This document shows positions 1-13,142 of a stretch of 64,000 bases of DNA, in pieces. Under the pieces are notes generated by a model that was not told where the DNA came from, did not search any database, and saw only the letters and a list, made by a program, of their open reading frames with translations. The stretch comes from Polydactylus sextarius. Lineage: Eukaryota > Chordata > Actinopteri > Polynemidae. The stretch lies in the NCBI GenBank assembly GCA_016801845.1, contig CM028931.1:22016302-22080301 (forward strand), written 5' to 3'. A program made the position numbers and the translations under genes. The first letter of the stretch is position 1; each line of letters opens with the position of its first letter.

Positions 1-1281
1 AACAATTTCTTACTACAACCACAACTCGACAAACACGTGTCAGACGCTTAAAAAGAAGAACCGGGCCTAAAAACAGACGTACTCGACTGATTTGTAAGAA
101 GCAGAGAAGTGTCGTTAATATCTTGACCACATTCCACTACGATGTGATCAGTTTTTACTTCCTGTTTTTATTAAAAGACGACGTTTACGGAGATTGTCCA
201 GGCCTAGTGAAGGTATGTTCCCTCTTTCTTTCTTTCTTTCTTTGTGTCCTTAGGGCCAAACAATTCCATTAAAAAAAAAAAAAAAAAAAAAAGCGTGCGT
301 GTGAGCAAGTGTTAAGATTTGATCCGGACCCCGAATCGAGCGGGAGGCCTTTCAGAACCACTTACAGGAAAATGTAGTCGCGCAAACGCGAATAGGCAGC
401 GGATCAAAGGGAGGCTTGTATTTAGAATATCAACACACTCGAAAACTGGCTTTCATCAATCATCGTTTTTTTTTTTTTTTTTCCCCTTCCTATGTGTGTG
501 CGCCGTAAAAGCGGAGGGTGCCTGCCAGCGGTGGTTGAAAGGGGGGAAAAAAAAAAAAAAAAAAAAGAACAAATTTAACCAGCTCCAGATTTCAAAAAGC
601 GGCGTCGAGGCCGTTCGAGAAGAACGCGCGCGCAAATTATTTAATTACCGAAGCCGTCGGGTTCATTTAAACTCCAACTAAAGCGTACGTGTAGGTTTTT
701 TTTTTTGTGTGTATACGTACACGTGCGCTCGGTCAAGTTGTGGGGATGCGAATCAACGAACAGCTGCACAACAAATATAAATATAAATATAAATATATAC
801 GTTTACGCCAACGCGGTGCGCCGTAACCGTTCGGCTATTTGGAGCCGAATGGTTACGAAAATCCCGACCGTTTTCGCCCCATCCTCTAAAATACTACCCC
901 TTAGCTCTGCCCCCCTCTCTTTAGCGCGTGAGAAATTTCCCAGCATGCACCAGGACGCAGTTGTCAATGATTTAATGAATAAACTTATCAAATGCTGGAT
1001 TTATTAAGCTAACCGATAACGGTCAGTGACGTTAGCTTAGCGATCGCCGGCCGGTCGATCAGTGCGTGGACGCCACGTTTGTTTCTTGTCGTCACGGAGA
1101 CTCGTCTTTAACGTAGCAGCTAGCGACGCCTCGAATGTTTTTTTTACCCCTCGACACTTTGTTTAAAAGGACGAGGGGGTAAAAAAAAAAAAAAAAAAAG
1201 AGAAATGGGATTTGCCCCCTTAACGCATACAGCGGTCGCAGCCTGAGGTAACGACGTTTTTTTGTTTTTTTTTTCCCAACA

Positions 1282-1325
<44 letters not shown>

Positions 1326-2034
1326 AAGCATTTCCTGTAAAAAATTCAGTTTGAGCCAGTTTGAGTCCAACTTCTTCCACCACGTTGGAACAATCGCAGA
1401 GAAAATAAGAGAGAAAAAAAAAAAAAATCCTGTAGGTAACGAGAGAACAGCTGCCTATAAAGTTGCTGTTTCTGGAAAAAAAAAAAAATAAAACAAGTAT
1501 GTAAGTACGTAAGCGCGCCACGGACGTTTGGACACTGCCGTCGATCTTAAATCGCCGGGTTCTGGTTTTGAAACGTCTGAGTCACTACTGCTTGCGGGTC
1601 GTATCGAAATGATCACATGTTGAACATATTTTCTACTTTTTTTTTTTTTTTCCCCCCCTCATTTCGTTCCACCTCCACTTCTGCTCCGTTCCCAGCGGAA
1701 GCTGAGCGCGGATCGAGTTACGCCGCCGTTGGCCGGCCGAGCGCTGCGTGACTGCGCGTTGAGGAGTCTCCCGCCCCGTTGGACTTCACACCGCTTCCAA
1801 ACGAAATCACGTCGCAGTTGGAAGAGCCGGGGTTGTTGAAGTGTCGGCTCGCACGCGACGTTCCGCGGCTTCGGGAATCCCGCTAATCACAAACAAAATC
1901 AGCGTCTCCAATTAACGTGGCTACGTAGCAGAGATGGCGTCGCCGAGGGTGAGGCGACCACCATCCCTACCCTCGCGTCCGTTGACGCGGTCAAATCAGA
2001 AGCAGTAAAGCGTATCTATAAATACAGAATCTAA

Positions 2035-2257
2035 TTTACGCCCGGATTTACGCTGGATGCGGAACGCTTGCGTTGTGTTTCTGATCCGCCCGGTGCGTTT
2101 CGGATCACCTGCTATAACCTGCTGCGCCGTGATCCGGTATCCGGCAAAATTATCCGGTATCCGGCCAAAAGAAGCCGGTGCAAACACAACCACCGACAAT
2201 AATGGAACCGTATCAGATCCGCCGCCGGATCGCAACCGTTCCGCATTCGGCGTAAAT
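2035..2257. mobile_element. Palindromic MITE-like element
   Basis: The two ends are imperfect inverted copies of each other: the left end starts AATTTACGCC and the right end finishes GGCGTAAATT, and both arms contain GATGCGGAACG-like and GATCCGCC-like words. The centre has repeated TATCCGG motifs. There is no coding capacity. A non-autonomous DNA transposon is the simplest reading; the family is not recognised. Confidence 0.5.
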
Positions 2258-3710
2258 TGAGGGCAGGAAGCAAACGAAGCTCTAGGAAGCGAGACACCTC
2301 TAGCTGTTGGTACGTCGAGACGATGCCACGAGTCTCCACGACGACCGAGCGACCGCAAACAAACAAAGATGGCGCCTGCAGACTCGTTCGTGCCGATGGA
2401 GTCGACGACGGATTAAAAACCGACAAGATGTTCGGCAAAACGACGTGGTAACGGAAAGTATCTGAACCGACGCTCTATAGGTTTTGAACTACTTCCTGTT
2501 GTATTTCTGGTAGAATTCAAACTACATGGAAATGAGTCGATTCGCATGCGAGTGTTTCATACTCGTCCTATTGTATTAAAAAAAAAATCGTTTTTACCGA
2601 GAATCCAACCACTAAACATACGGTCATTAGGACACACGAACGCTACGTGCTCAACTTTTTTTTTCCCGGTTTTTTTTTTTACACACTTCAACGCGTCAGC
2701 GCAAACCCACTTGAGACACTTGAACTTCCTGCTGTACTTTCTTTCCGTCGAATTCAAACGACATCGAAACAATTCGGTGGGTTCAAACGCAGGCTTGCCC
2801 CATTCGATTTGAGGAGATTTTGAGTGGATGTCCGACTAATAAGAAACAGTATACGCGAGCTGGAAGACTACTTCCTGTCTGGAAACAGAAGTGATCGATA
2901 ACGAGTGCTGATATTCTTTTTATTTTGATTCTATTTATTTCTTTGGTGGAGAAACTAGAAACTTAAACCTGAACTAACTAGTTAAGTACCCTTTTTTTGT
3001 TTCCCGTACTTCTGCCGCTGTAGCAGAAACGACGAAGTAAAAGCCAGAAGAGAGGAAGAGATCGAACTGAGGAGAAAGACGAGGCTGCTGGAAGAAGAAG
3101 AAGAAGACAAAAAGACTGAGCGTTGCGAGCGAGATGCACTGGGAGTGTGTGTGAAGCTGAAGCTGAAGTGTGTGTTTTGACTGGGGCCTCCATACCGCAG
3201 TTGTGTTTGTGTTGGACAACTCTCCCATGATCCCTCTCTCTTACATTCTGTCTGTGCAGCTATTTCTCCCACCTCCCTTTTCTCTGTTGGAAAAGAAGCC
3301 GAAAACTTTTACTGCTGGACTCGATCGCAGATTCGCACCGACTCGGATCGAACCTTAAAAAAAAAAAAAAAAAACCCTCACGTGATCTCAACGGCCACGA
3401 AGAGTTAAACGGGGATAAAGGCGTTAAGTTAAGATGTTGACCTACCGGCCCATCTGCATTCCAACTATAGTCAGTTTGGGTAGTGGCCGAGAAATACTCG
3501 TACTTATAGAAAAGGCTAAGAAGCAAAAGAAGTCAGGATACTCAACAGGAGGCTGTTGAGGTACTTCTGGATTCCGATCATTCCTTGGAACGTCGTCTTG
3601 TTTTTCCCGGTGTGCCCAAACTACCCGGCGCGCGTCTCAAGTCGCATACTTTCATTCTTACTATATTTACTATTCCGAGTGCGTTCATAACGACAAGCGT
3701 GTCTAAACGC

Positions 3711-3866
3711 AGTGTTACTTGTTAAACCTCAGTGTGTCGGTACAGTGTTGTAGGCGAGCGGTGAAGTAATTAGTGATGGATCGGTTCCATTCAAAATGAA
3801 TGGTTGAACCGTCACGGTCAAAAAGTTGTGTGTCGACGACGCCATCTTGGCTACGTAGCGTAAAGA
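3711..3866. repeat. Dispersed repeat, copy 1 (partner at 30690-30893)
   Basis: Shares ordered blocks with 30690-30893: AAACCTC, GTGTCG, GCGAGCG, GAAGTAATTA, GGATCGGTTCC and a terminal GCCATCTTGGCTACGTA. It has no long ORF and the family is not recognised. The GCCATCTTGG block resembles a YY1 site but is probably carried by the repeat. Confidence 0.5.
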
Positions 3867-4310
3867 GGACGGTCAATTCTCACACTATAGAAGTAGCTAT
3901 TATACTACATGGACGCGTACTAGCGGTTTTGAGCGACTTCCTGTTAAATTTCAAGTAGAATTCAAACTACAGCATTGACCCGAATATAAGACGGTAGTTC
4001 TCCCCTAAAGAAAAAAAGTCTGAAAAAGTCGGGTCGTCTTATATTCGGGGTCCAGAGACCCGGGGGTCTGAACTAGGGTTGTAATCAAAAAAAATTCTTG
4101 GTCGGCTGAAGCCCAGAAATTTCCACTAAAACCGGCTACCAAGCGGTTGGTAGCTGTAATGCTAACGCTAATGCTAACGCTCGCACGCATCTTAAGCAGT
4201 TCGAATCCTCCATTCCTGTCTCTCTAGTATGATAGTATAGAAAGTATACTTAGTATAGTACATGGAAGTTTACTAAGTATCCGAAATGAATCCCCAAGGG
4301 ATTCGCAACT

Positions 4311-4350
4311 GTGCGGTATTCTACAAGGTCGACCCTGTAGAATACCGCAC
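4311..4350. repeat. Perfect inverted repeat (15-bp arms, 10-nt loop)
   Basis: GTGCGGTATTCTACA at 4311-4325 is followed by a 10-nt loop and by its exact reverse complement at 4336-4350. It lies in the lrp5 intron 127 bp downstream (in gene sense) of exon 3b. Confidence 0.85.
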
Positions 4351-4476
4351 GGTTCCTGTTTTTTCCACTTCTTCTTTTGTTCATTCTTGGAGCTTTTTTT
4401 TTTTTTGAATAGACAAAGCCACTAAAGTGTTTAAGTTTCACTTCCTCGTTCATCCCCATACAGGAAGGTTTCATAC

Positions 4477-4605
4477 CGTGCCGTTCCGTCCAGGTTGGCT
4501 CGGTGAATGAAGCTGAGTTTGGCGTCGGCCCAGTAAAGTTTCTGCTCCACCAGGTCTATGGTCAAACCGTTGGGCCAGTAGATGTCCGCGTTCACTATCA
4601 CTTTC
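4477..4605 (-). CDS. lrp5: lrp5 exon 3b
   Basis: Acceptor CCCAG|G and donor CACG|GTATGA. It encodes KVIVNADIYWPNGLTIDL and YWADAKLSFIHRANLDG, the second half of human exon 3. Its 3' boundary falls exactly where human exon 3 ends (after Arg229). Confidence 0.93.
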
Positions 4606-7600
4606 CTGGGAAAAAAAAAAAAAAAAAAGGACCAAAAATTAAAAGACGACGAAAATTAGAAGACAACTGGATTTGTTTGTTTGGGAATTATTTCAGTTAA
4701 ATTTACCTGTTGCTTCCGTCCATTCCAGCACGTTCTATCCTTGGCTCCTCCCCCCAGTCGGTCCAGTACATGTAGCTAGATTTAAAAAAAAAAAAAAAAG
4801 GTATAGCTAACAATGAAAGTAAATGGGGCAGTCAGCCAAACATATCTAAATTGTTATTTTTTAACCACTAATAAAGCTCAAAATATCACTTCACTTCAGC
4901 AGTAGCATCAATAGGGTCCCTACACATCAACTGGAATATTGATAACTTAGTAAGTGTTCCAGATCAGCAGATTCATCATTTTCCTGAGCGAACGGCCAAT
5001 GTGTCTGTGAAGAGCAAGGAAACATGATGAATCTGCTGATCTGGAACACTCTTTGTCACCAGTTGTTATGAAAACAAGACGTTAAGCATAACACTTGTCC
5101 GCGCTATGTACTAGACACGTTTCACCTTCAATCTACTAGCAATGGCAATTAGCATCGCTAACGTTTAGCATAACATTTGTCCACATTATGTACTAGACAC
5201 GCAAAACCTCCTTCACTTTACTTATGCTAGCACTTAGCATGGCTAGCAATTAGCCTAACGCTTGTTTACTGTATAAACTAGACATGTGAAACCTACTTAA
5301 TTCTACTAGCTCTAGAGCTTAGCATAGCTAGCAATTAGCGCGACCCAATTCTACTAAAATAAATGACTCGTTCTTGCTGAACAAATATAAAGACACGTTC
5401 GAAAAGAGGCGCGTGTCCGTTTTGAGCGTTTCTTACCGTTGCGAAGGGTTGAGAGCTACAGCTCGAGGTTGGTCCAAGTCCATCCAGAACAAGACCTTCC
5501 TGGACGTCCCATCCAGGTTGGCCACTTCGATCCGATTGGTCTCAGAGTCGGTCCAGTAGAGTTTTCTACCCAACCAGTCGCAGGCCAAACCGTCAGGACT
5601 GTCCAACCCTGAAACCACCACCGTCTGACCCGTTCCTAGTGCTTCTTTAAGGGCTGCGACAAGAAGATAAACGGGTAAGTCGGCGCTTTGAGAACTTTCA
5701 CCAACGTAAACACCAACAGGAAGTGGTTTGTAGTCTTACAGTTGGATGACTGATTCCAGTGGGTCTGTTTGATCGCCTCCTCGCTCACGTCCGTCCAAAA
5801 TATAAGGCCCTCGGAGTACAGGAAGTCCACGGCCGCCGCATCCTCCAGGTCGCTGACGACGATGGCCGACTCGGCCCGCACGCCCTCCGCGTCCACCAGT
5901 CGTACGTCGCGCCGGTTGGCGAAGAGGAGGAGTGGCGAGCCTGGAAGTAGAGAAAGTATCGGACGTTGAAACATTTTTAAAACATTCAGAATCATACAAC
6001 AAATAATATTTGAGATAAATAGTGATGTTAAGTGTTAGCAATGCTAAGCGTTAGTGATGCAAAGTGTTAGAGATGCTAAGTGCTTGTGCTTAGATACTAA
6101 ACGTTATCGATTCTGTTTGACCATCTTTTGTTTTCACAGCCAAGTTAACAATGAAAGTAAATGGGGCAGCCAGCCAAATGTATCTGAACTGTCATTTTTT
6201 AACCACTAATAAAGCTCAAAATATCTCTTCACTTCAGCAGTAGCATCAATAGGGTCCCTACACATAAACTGAACCACTGATAACTTAGTAAGTGTTCTAG
6301 ATCAGCAGATTCATCATTTTCCTGCCGGTTGTTCAAAAAAATGATGAATCTGCTGATCTGGAACACCCTTCATCACCAATTAGTATGAAAACAAGATGTT
6401 GGGTAACTGACGTAAGTGTAACGAAAGTTTATTAAAAAGACTGTTTTACAAGACTTACCCAAAGACCTGTTTTCATAACAACTGGTGCTGGAGGATGTTC
6501 CAGATCAGCAGATTCATCACTTTCCTGAACAGCAGACCGATATGTCTATGAAGATTAATGAATCTGCTGATCTGAAAAAAATACTAAGTTATCAGTGGTT
6601 CAGTTTATGTGTAGGGACCCTATTGATGCTACTGCTGAAGTGACGTGATATTTTGAGCTTTATTAGTGGTTAAAAAAAAATAGCAGTTGGATACATTTGG
6701 CTGGCTGCCCCATTTACTTTCACTGTGAAAACAAAAGTGGGTCAAACTTGAAAATGTAACGTAAAATATCTCGAGGGGATGTTTGCGTAGTGAAATAGAC
6801 CCTTGGGTTCAAACTGGTTCAAATCCCAATTATTTCAAACGCTTAGCATCGCTAAAGTTTAGCATAAGACCTGCCGACGCGAGTACGGGCGGCCGAACTC
6901 GAAAAACTTAAAATGAATATGCATCCTGTTGACAGACAGTAAATAGTAAACATTACAGCACTATGACTGAATAACCATTAGCCCGGAGGTATAACAACAA
7001 CAACAAGGCGTCTTTATTTTTATTTATTTATTTATTCATTTATTTATTTATTTTCCAGATCAGATCAACGCTTCCATTCTCTTGCAGAGCAGCGGACGTC
7101 ACAAGTCGAGTCGACGAAGTTCTAGACGAGCTTTCCGTGACAGATAGAAGAAGAAAAAAAAAAAAAAGGGCTCGAATTCCTGCGAGGAATGTGTATTTTA
7201 CGGGTCTGGATTCCGATCGTAGCTGTGTGAGTGTGTGTGTGTGTGTGTGTGTTTTCATGTCAATGTTGAGATGTTGTCTTGCTGCTAGTAGCTGTGACAG
7301 CAGCTGCTGCTGTCACAGCTACTGCCTCTGGGGGGAAAGACTGTGGTTTAGGGCTGGCAGGGTGACAGACCTGTTACGCCGTGGGTTGTCTTTTTTTTTT
7401 TGGTTTTTTTTTTTGTGCCTACGCTGTGATCCCAAAGGATTAAGGACACGACGTCTTGTTTAGCACGGATGCTAAATCAGATCCCGCAGCTCAAACGCTA
7501 GTTTCTAAGTCTCGGTCTCTAGGAGGGAAACACAAAGTGATGTTAAAACCACCTGCGTCGCGTCACGTTAGCGCTAACGCCGCTAACGCGACGCGGACAG

Positions 7601-9230
7601 GAAGCGTCCCGTGGTGTTTGGCGGACTAGAACGTTGGCGGTGGATTCTTTGGGTCCTATGGGTTCTGGTTGTTGGAAGAAGAGACATCCGGAGGTCTGGT
7701 TGGACTCTTCGTTACATTCCCGGACTCATTTCGAGACGCTAACGCTTTCGGGGTCGCACGCGTCGAAGCCAGGTCATCGGAAGTCGTCGGCGGTTGCTGT
7801 GTAAAGACGACGCGACGGGTCTCCATGACGACCGCCCTTAAAGAGTTCTAAAAGTCAGCGATTTCATTCATTAACTAAATGACACATTAAATTTATTAAG
7901 CTAACCAACAACGCTACGTTAGCTTAGCGATCGCTAGTCGTCGCTCTGCTAACGTTTTCCGTTCATCTGATAGCACGCTAAACGAGTCCGTAGACATCTT
8001 TGTTTGTTTGTCGTCGTTCGGTCGCCATGGAGACGGTAAAGTAGAGGAACACTTTGTTTCAAGGGATGATGGGTAAAAAAAAAAAGCTCCTTTATCTTCT
8101 GTTGGGTGGACGGACCCAAACTATTTCCAGGACATAAATTCAGATGAAAAGAAACTCTCTCTCTCTCCCGACGAGCTGATGAATTTAGAGAAGTTTCGAG
8201 ATGATAAAGATAAAGATGAAAGGAAACTTCCAAATATGGTAACAACTGTATTTTCCTGAGTCTAGATGAAAGAAAAATGAAGAGATATTCCTCTGATTCC
8301 TCCGACTGTCGTAAAGACAAAAGAACACTTTTGTTCTTAGATCTACGGAGCAAAAACACACATGTAGTCTGAACCAAAATGGAGGACGCAGGTGCATTTA
8401 TGCTAATAACTTTAGCTTTTTTTTTGTTTGTTAGCGAGTTAGCGCACTAGTATGCACTCTGATTTTTGTCTCACAAGGTCAAAGAACGCTGCAATTTACG
8501 CATGTTTGCTAATAAACGTTAGCCCACACAATCGCAGGCTAACAACAGACGCTAGCTAGTGAGGTAGCTGTACAGACGGGCTAATAGCTAACAGTTACGG
8601 TCAGCAAATGCATCCAAAAAAAAAAAAAAAAAAAAACACGTTCTTAGTTCTTGAAGGTGATTTATATAAGATAAGATAAACTAGCTAACTGCTAATGTTA
8701 GCGCTGCTGCCGCACAGTGTAACACGATGCTAACGTTAGCAGCCATTGTTAGCCTACTGCTCCGTCGTACGTTTTCAAAACCTTACGGGGTGACGACTGT
8801 GCTGTCGCACATTTACGGCAACTTCGGTAGCTGCGATGCTAACGCTAACGGCCAACGCTGAACGTTTTAAGGCGCTAACAATTGCGCGGGTATCCGGTTA
8901 CACACGGACAAACACGGACTAGCGTTAGATAATAGTCATTTTCTATTAGCCATAGCTGCTAGCCGCTAACCCGGATGACGTTAGTTTAGCTTGGCTAGGC
9001 TAGCTAATGCAATGCTAATTCTCCCCGATATATATATATATGACGTATTTCATACAAATACACATAATAATATAGGCGGCTCAAAGTAAGCTACAGGTTG
9101 CTAACGCTAACTTCTTAGCATAAAGACAAACGCATCTGAAGATAAAGGGTAAAGACGTCGTACAAAGATGGCAGCTGGAAAAGAAAAGATGAGGCCAAGA
9201 AGTTTCTGAAGTGCACACACACACACACAC

Positions 9231-9269
<39 letters not shown>

Positions 9270-9370
9270 TCACCTTAGTCTGCGAGTGTGTGTGTGTGTT
9301 TTGTTCTGCTTGGTGAAAGCTAACAAGCTCTCTCGCTTTACGTCTTATCAGAGTCCATCTTAACAGGGCT

Positions 9371-9440
<70 letters not shown>

Positions 9441-9522
9441 AAGGAAGAGATTTTCTTCACACCTCCCCAGTTGGGACAAGAAAAATGTGTGTGATGACTG
9501 CAGGGAGCGTATTTATGCAGCC

Positions 9523-9565
<43 letters not shown>

Positions 9566-11603
9566 ACCCCAGAGAAATCAAGGTAGACTGCTACACACTT
9601 CCTGTCTCTCTCTCTCCCTCCATTAGACTCCGACCAAACACCGAACTCCTCCAGTTTCACACCAGAGACGACGCGAAAAACAAGAAGAAGAAGAAGAAGA
9701 AGAAGAAGAAGAAGAAGAAGAAGAAGATATGAATCTCTTCCTCACATTCCTCCTCAGCAGAGCCGTCGACTAAACAACCCCCCAACCAGAAAGCTTCAAT
9801 CCAACTCAGATAAAGAAGAGTCTCATTCATTAACGTCAACGTTTTAGGCTAAATCGGATCAAAACGAGCAGTTTCAGGACGATTTATTCAAATTGGTCAA
9901 TTTTTTTTTTTTTTGTCGTTGAACTAATGAAGCTGCGTGTTTGCGAATCAAAACATCGTCATCAGACGCTGCTTTTCATTTTAAAAAGCGACGATGTCAT
10001 TTTTTCGGTTTTACCGGCGACGTAAAACTCATCGTATGAATCGAACGTGTCGCACTGAAAGTCAAAACCGCGTCGTGTCAAACTGAATCACGAATCGGAT
10101 CCGTAAAAAAGGATTGTTCTGTATCGTAAACCTGAATCGTCTCGGCTCGTGTCGAATCGTACCGCGTCGTAACTCGAGACGTGTCGTATCGTAAAAGAAC
10201 CGTACTGTATCATTAACTGAATCGTGTCGTAAAGAATCGTACAGTATCGTGAATCAAACCTTATGGTAAAGAATCATTCGGTATCGTAATCCGAATCGCG
10301 CTGTACCGCAAAAGAATCGTATTGTATCGTAACTCAAACTGTGTCGTATCACAAAAGAATCGCATTGTAGCGTAAACTGAACGGTGTCGTAAAGAATCGT
10401 ACTGTATCGTAAAGAATCGTACGGTGTCGTAAAAGAAACGTGTTGTATCGTAACTCAAACTGTGTCGTATCATAAAAGAATCGCATTGTATCGTTAATCA
10501 AACTGTACGCCACTGCAAATCAAATCGTGTGACATCGAACTGAATCGTTTTGTACGTGTATCGCAAAGAATCAAATTGTATCGCAAACCAAATCGATCTT
10601 GTATCGAATCATACCGCACTGAACCGAATCGTATCGCAGCGAATCGTTTCGTATCGTCGTTTTTTGACGTTACTGACGATGCAAAATTAGTTCAAAAACA
10701 AGAAAAAAAAACCTGTAAATAAAAAAATTAAAAAAAAACCATCTGGTGAATTTAAAATCAGTAACGAAGCAGGAAAATTTGAAATGAAATGATTAAAAAT
10801 ATTCATTCAAAAACAGATTCGAATCCCGACCGAGTCGAACTTTCCTGTCTCAGTCGTTAAAAGGCAAAAAATATTATATTTATATATGTAGAAGCTATAT
10901 AAAATAAAAAAACAGGTACAACTTAGCATCTGTAGCTTTAAGAACCTGTTGGACATTAATTTATAGTTTTATAAACACAATTAGCAGCGATAACGACACT
11001 TTTTGAACGAAACAAAGTAGATAAAACCCTAAATGATTCATTTAGGCTTCAAAATATGAAAAATAATAAACTTTGTGAGCTGTTGGGGTAAAAAAAATGA
11101 AAGATTAGCTTAAAAAATAGTGTTTTTTTGCTAAAATATGGCCGTCGTAAAGAAAAAAGTCCCGTCAGCTTGTCGTCTTTCTTTCTTTGTATTCGTGGAG
11201 TACAGGAAAAGAAATTCCACTCATATCTCGCGTCTGACAAAACAAAACAAACAAAAACAACAGCGTTTGAGATAAATACCAAACCCCACCCACACCTGCT
11301 GAGACGAGCCCGCGTGAGAACGGATCCGTGTGAAAACGTAAAGTAAAAGACGTCGCTTTCTTTCTTTTTTTCCCCCCCGTTCATTTGTTGGTTTTGACAT
11401 GAAAAAAACAAAAAAACAAAACTAGCGGCGTAACCTGCGCAGATGAAGCCAGACCAGACAGACAGAAGAGTCAACACACACGCAGCTGTGATGTTTGTCA
11501 GACGGTGTTAACACCGCTCTGACGTCCGCTGACCGGCCGCTGTGAAGTGTGGCCTGTCTGGCGAGATGTTCGACACATACATCGCAAAACGAGAGAGTGA
11601 GAG

Positions 11604-11644
<41 letters not shown>

Positions 11645-12088
11645 CGAAAACACTTCTGATAGATTCTGTTGTAGGTTGAGTAATAACATATAAGGTCACA
11701 TTACAGGGCAAACTAGAATATATAAAGTATAGCTCTACTTTCATTATATATATATATATATATATATATACAGAGGCACTGTCTGTGTTTATATGTATAT
11801 GTACAGATATATATGTGTATATACACACACACATATACAAATATATCATATATACATATATATATTTACTGTACAAAATATACACAAATATACGCATTTA
11901 TATACGTGTGTGTTAATATTTGCACACACACACACGTACATATGTGTACGTATACACGTTCAAAATGATATATGTATACATGTAATTATACATATACACG
12001 CGTATGTAGTCATATATACACATGCATATACACAGGCTACCACAAAAATGTGTATGTGTATATATATTAAATATATATACACACATAT

Positions 12089-12133
<45 letters not shown>

Positions 12134-13108
12134 GACATCCAACATCATCACGATAAAACTCAACTTTCATGTCAAACAGGTTGAGTGATGCGATGACGTC
12201 ACTTGTAACAAGTCAAACCACAATATATAGAGAAAGTTTTTGCTTTCGTCATATATAAATTAACCATAAAATTAAAAAAAAAAAAGGATAAAGTTTGTTA
12301 CTTGCACGAAAACGTTAAACGTCTCCTCCTTTTTTTTTTTTTTTTTTAACTGTTTCATAAGTGTCAACAGACTTTTTAGTTATATATTTTATATACATAT
12401 ATGTATATAAAAAGCAGTATTTTATCTATAAGCTCCGCCTCTGACCGGTCACTTTTCAGACGACTATTAAATAAAATACGTAAACGAAAAGAAAGTGACG
12501 TTTATAAACAAGGTTGAGTTAGAGATCAAAGCGTTTTAAAGTGTTACGTTGCGTTTAATTGCTGAATTCTAGAACTGATTCATATTCACTTTATACATAT
12601 ATATGTATATAAATATATATAAAGTGAAGCTGAAGTGAGTTTGTGTGATATCCGACACCGACTAGCTTGGGAATGGCGAGGCCCCCAGAAAATAGCCTGA
12701 TCCACTTTTTTTTTTTTTTTTCCTCTTTAAACTTCAAACTTCATTTAAAAAGCTCCAGGAAATAGACGCATACCACTTTTTTTTTTTTAACGTATAAAAC
12801 AACTATCGGCGAAAGACGTTAATGGTTGCGGCTAATTACTGGAAATTGTTTTTCGTTTTTTTTTTTTTTTTTTTTAGCTTTTATGTTTGCTAACACTGCT
12901 TGCAAAAAAAGTTTCGACACTTTGTACCCTTGGGATATGGAAAAAAAAAAAAAACTTCCAAGTTTTAGTCGCTAGCTAGCAGCAACAACTCGGTGAAGCT
13001 AACAATGAAAGAGACTAACGTCGTTTGTTTTAATACGGTTTTCCCAGATATTAGTCGCCGCTCTCGTTGTTTCCTTAAGGAAAAGAGAAAAGGATCCATG
13101 TTGTTGAA

Positions 13109-13142
<34 letters not shown>

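Larger units (their letters stand above)
1..4476. other. lrp5 intron (left part) with repeats, no coding exon seen
   Basis: This is intron sequence downstream of the last lrp5 exon in the window (the gene runs right to left). I searched by eye for the next lrp5 exon (the YWTD and EGF-like segment that follows in human) and saw none, so it should lie off the left edge. The stretch holds poly(A)/poly(T) runs, a palindromic MITE-like element (about 2035-2257), short related repeats containing ACTTCCTGT and GAATTCAAAC (about 2485, 2722 and 3928), a dispersed repeat (3711-3866) and a perfect hairpin (4311-4350). Confidence 0.6.

Noticed and set aside
4477..5940. LRP6 instead of LRP5
   Set aside because: FANRRDVRLVDAEG, VANLDGTS and DIYWPNGLTIDL fit LRP5 better, and linkage with ppp6r3 and c11orf24 is specific to LRP5.
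7287..7323. MicroRNA precursor
   Set aside because: The stem is 17 bp with a 3-nt loop and does not extend, so it is too short for a canonical precursor.
9373..9732. Cys-Val repeat ORF
   Set aside because: It is only the translation of (GT)n and (GAA)n microsatellites.
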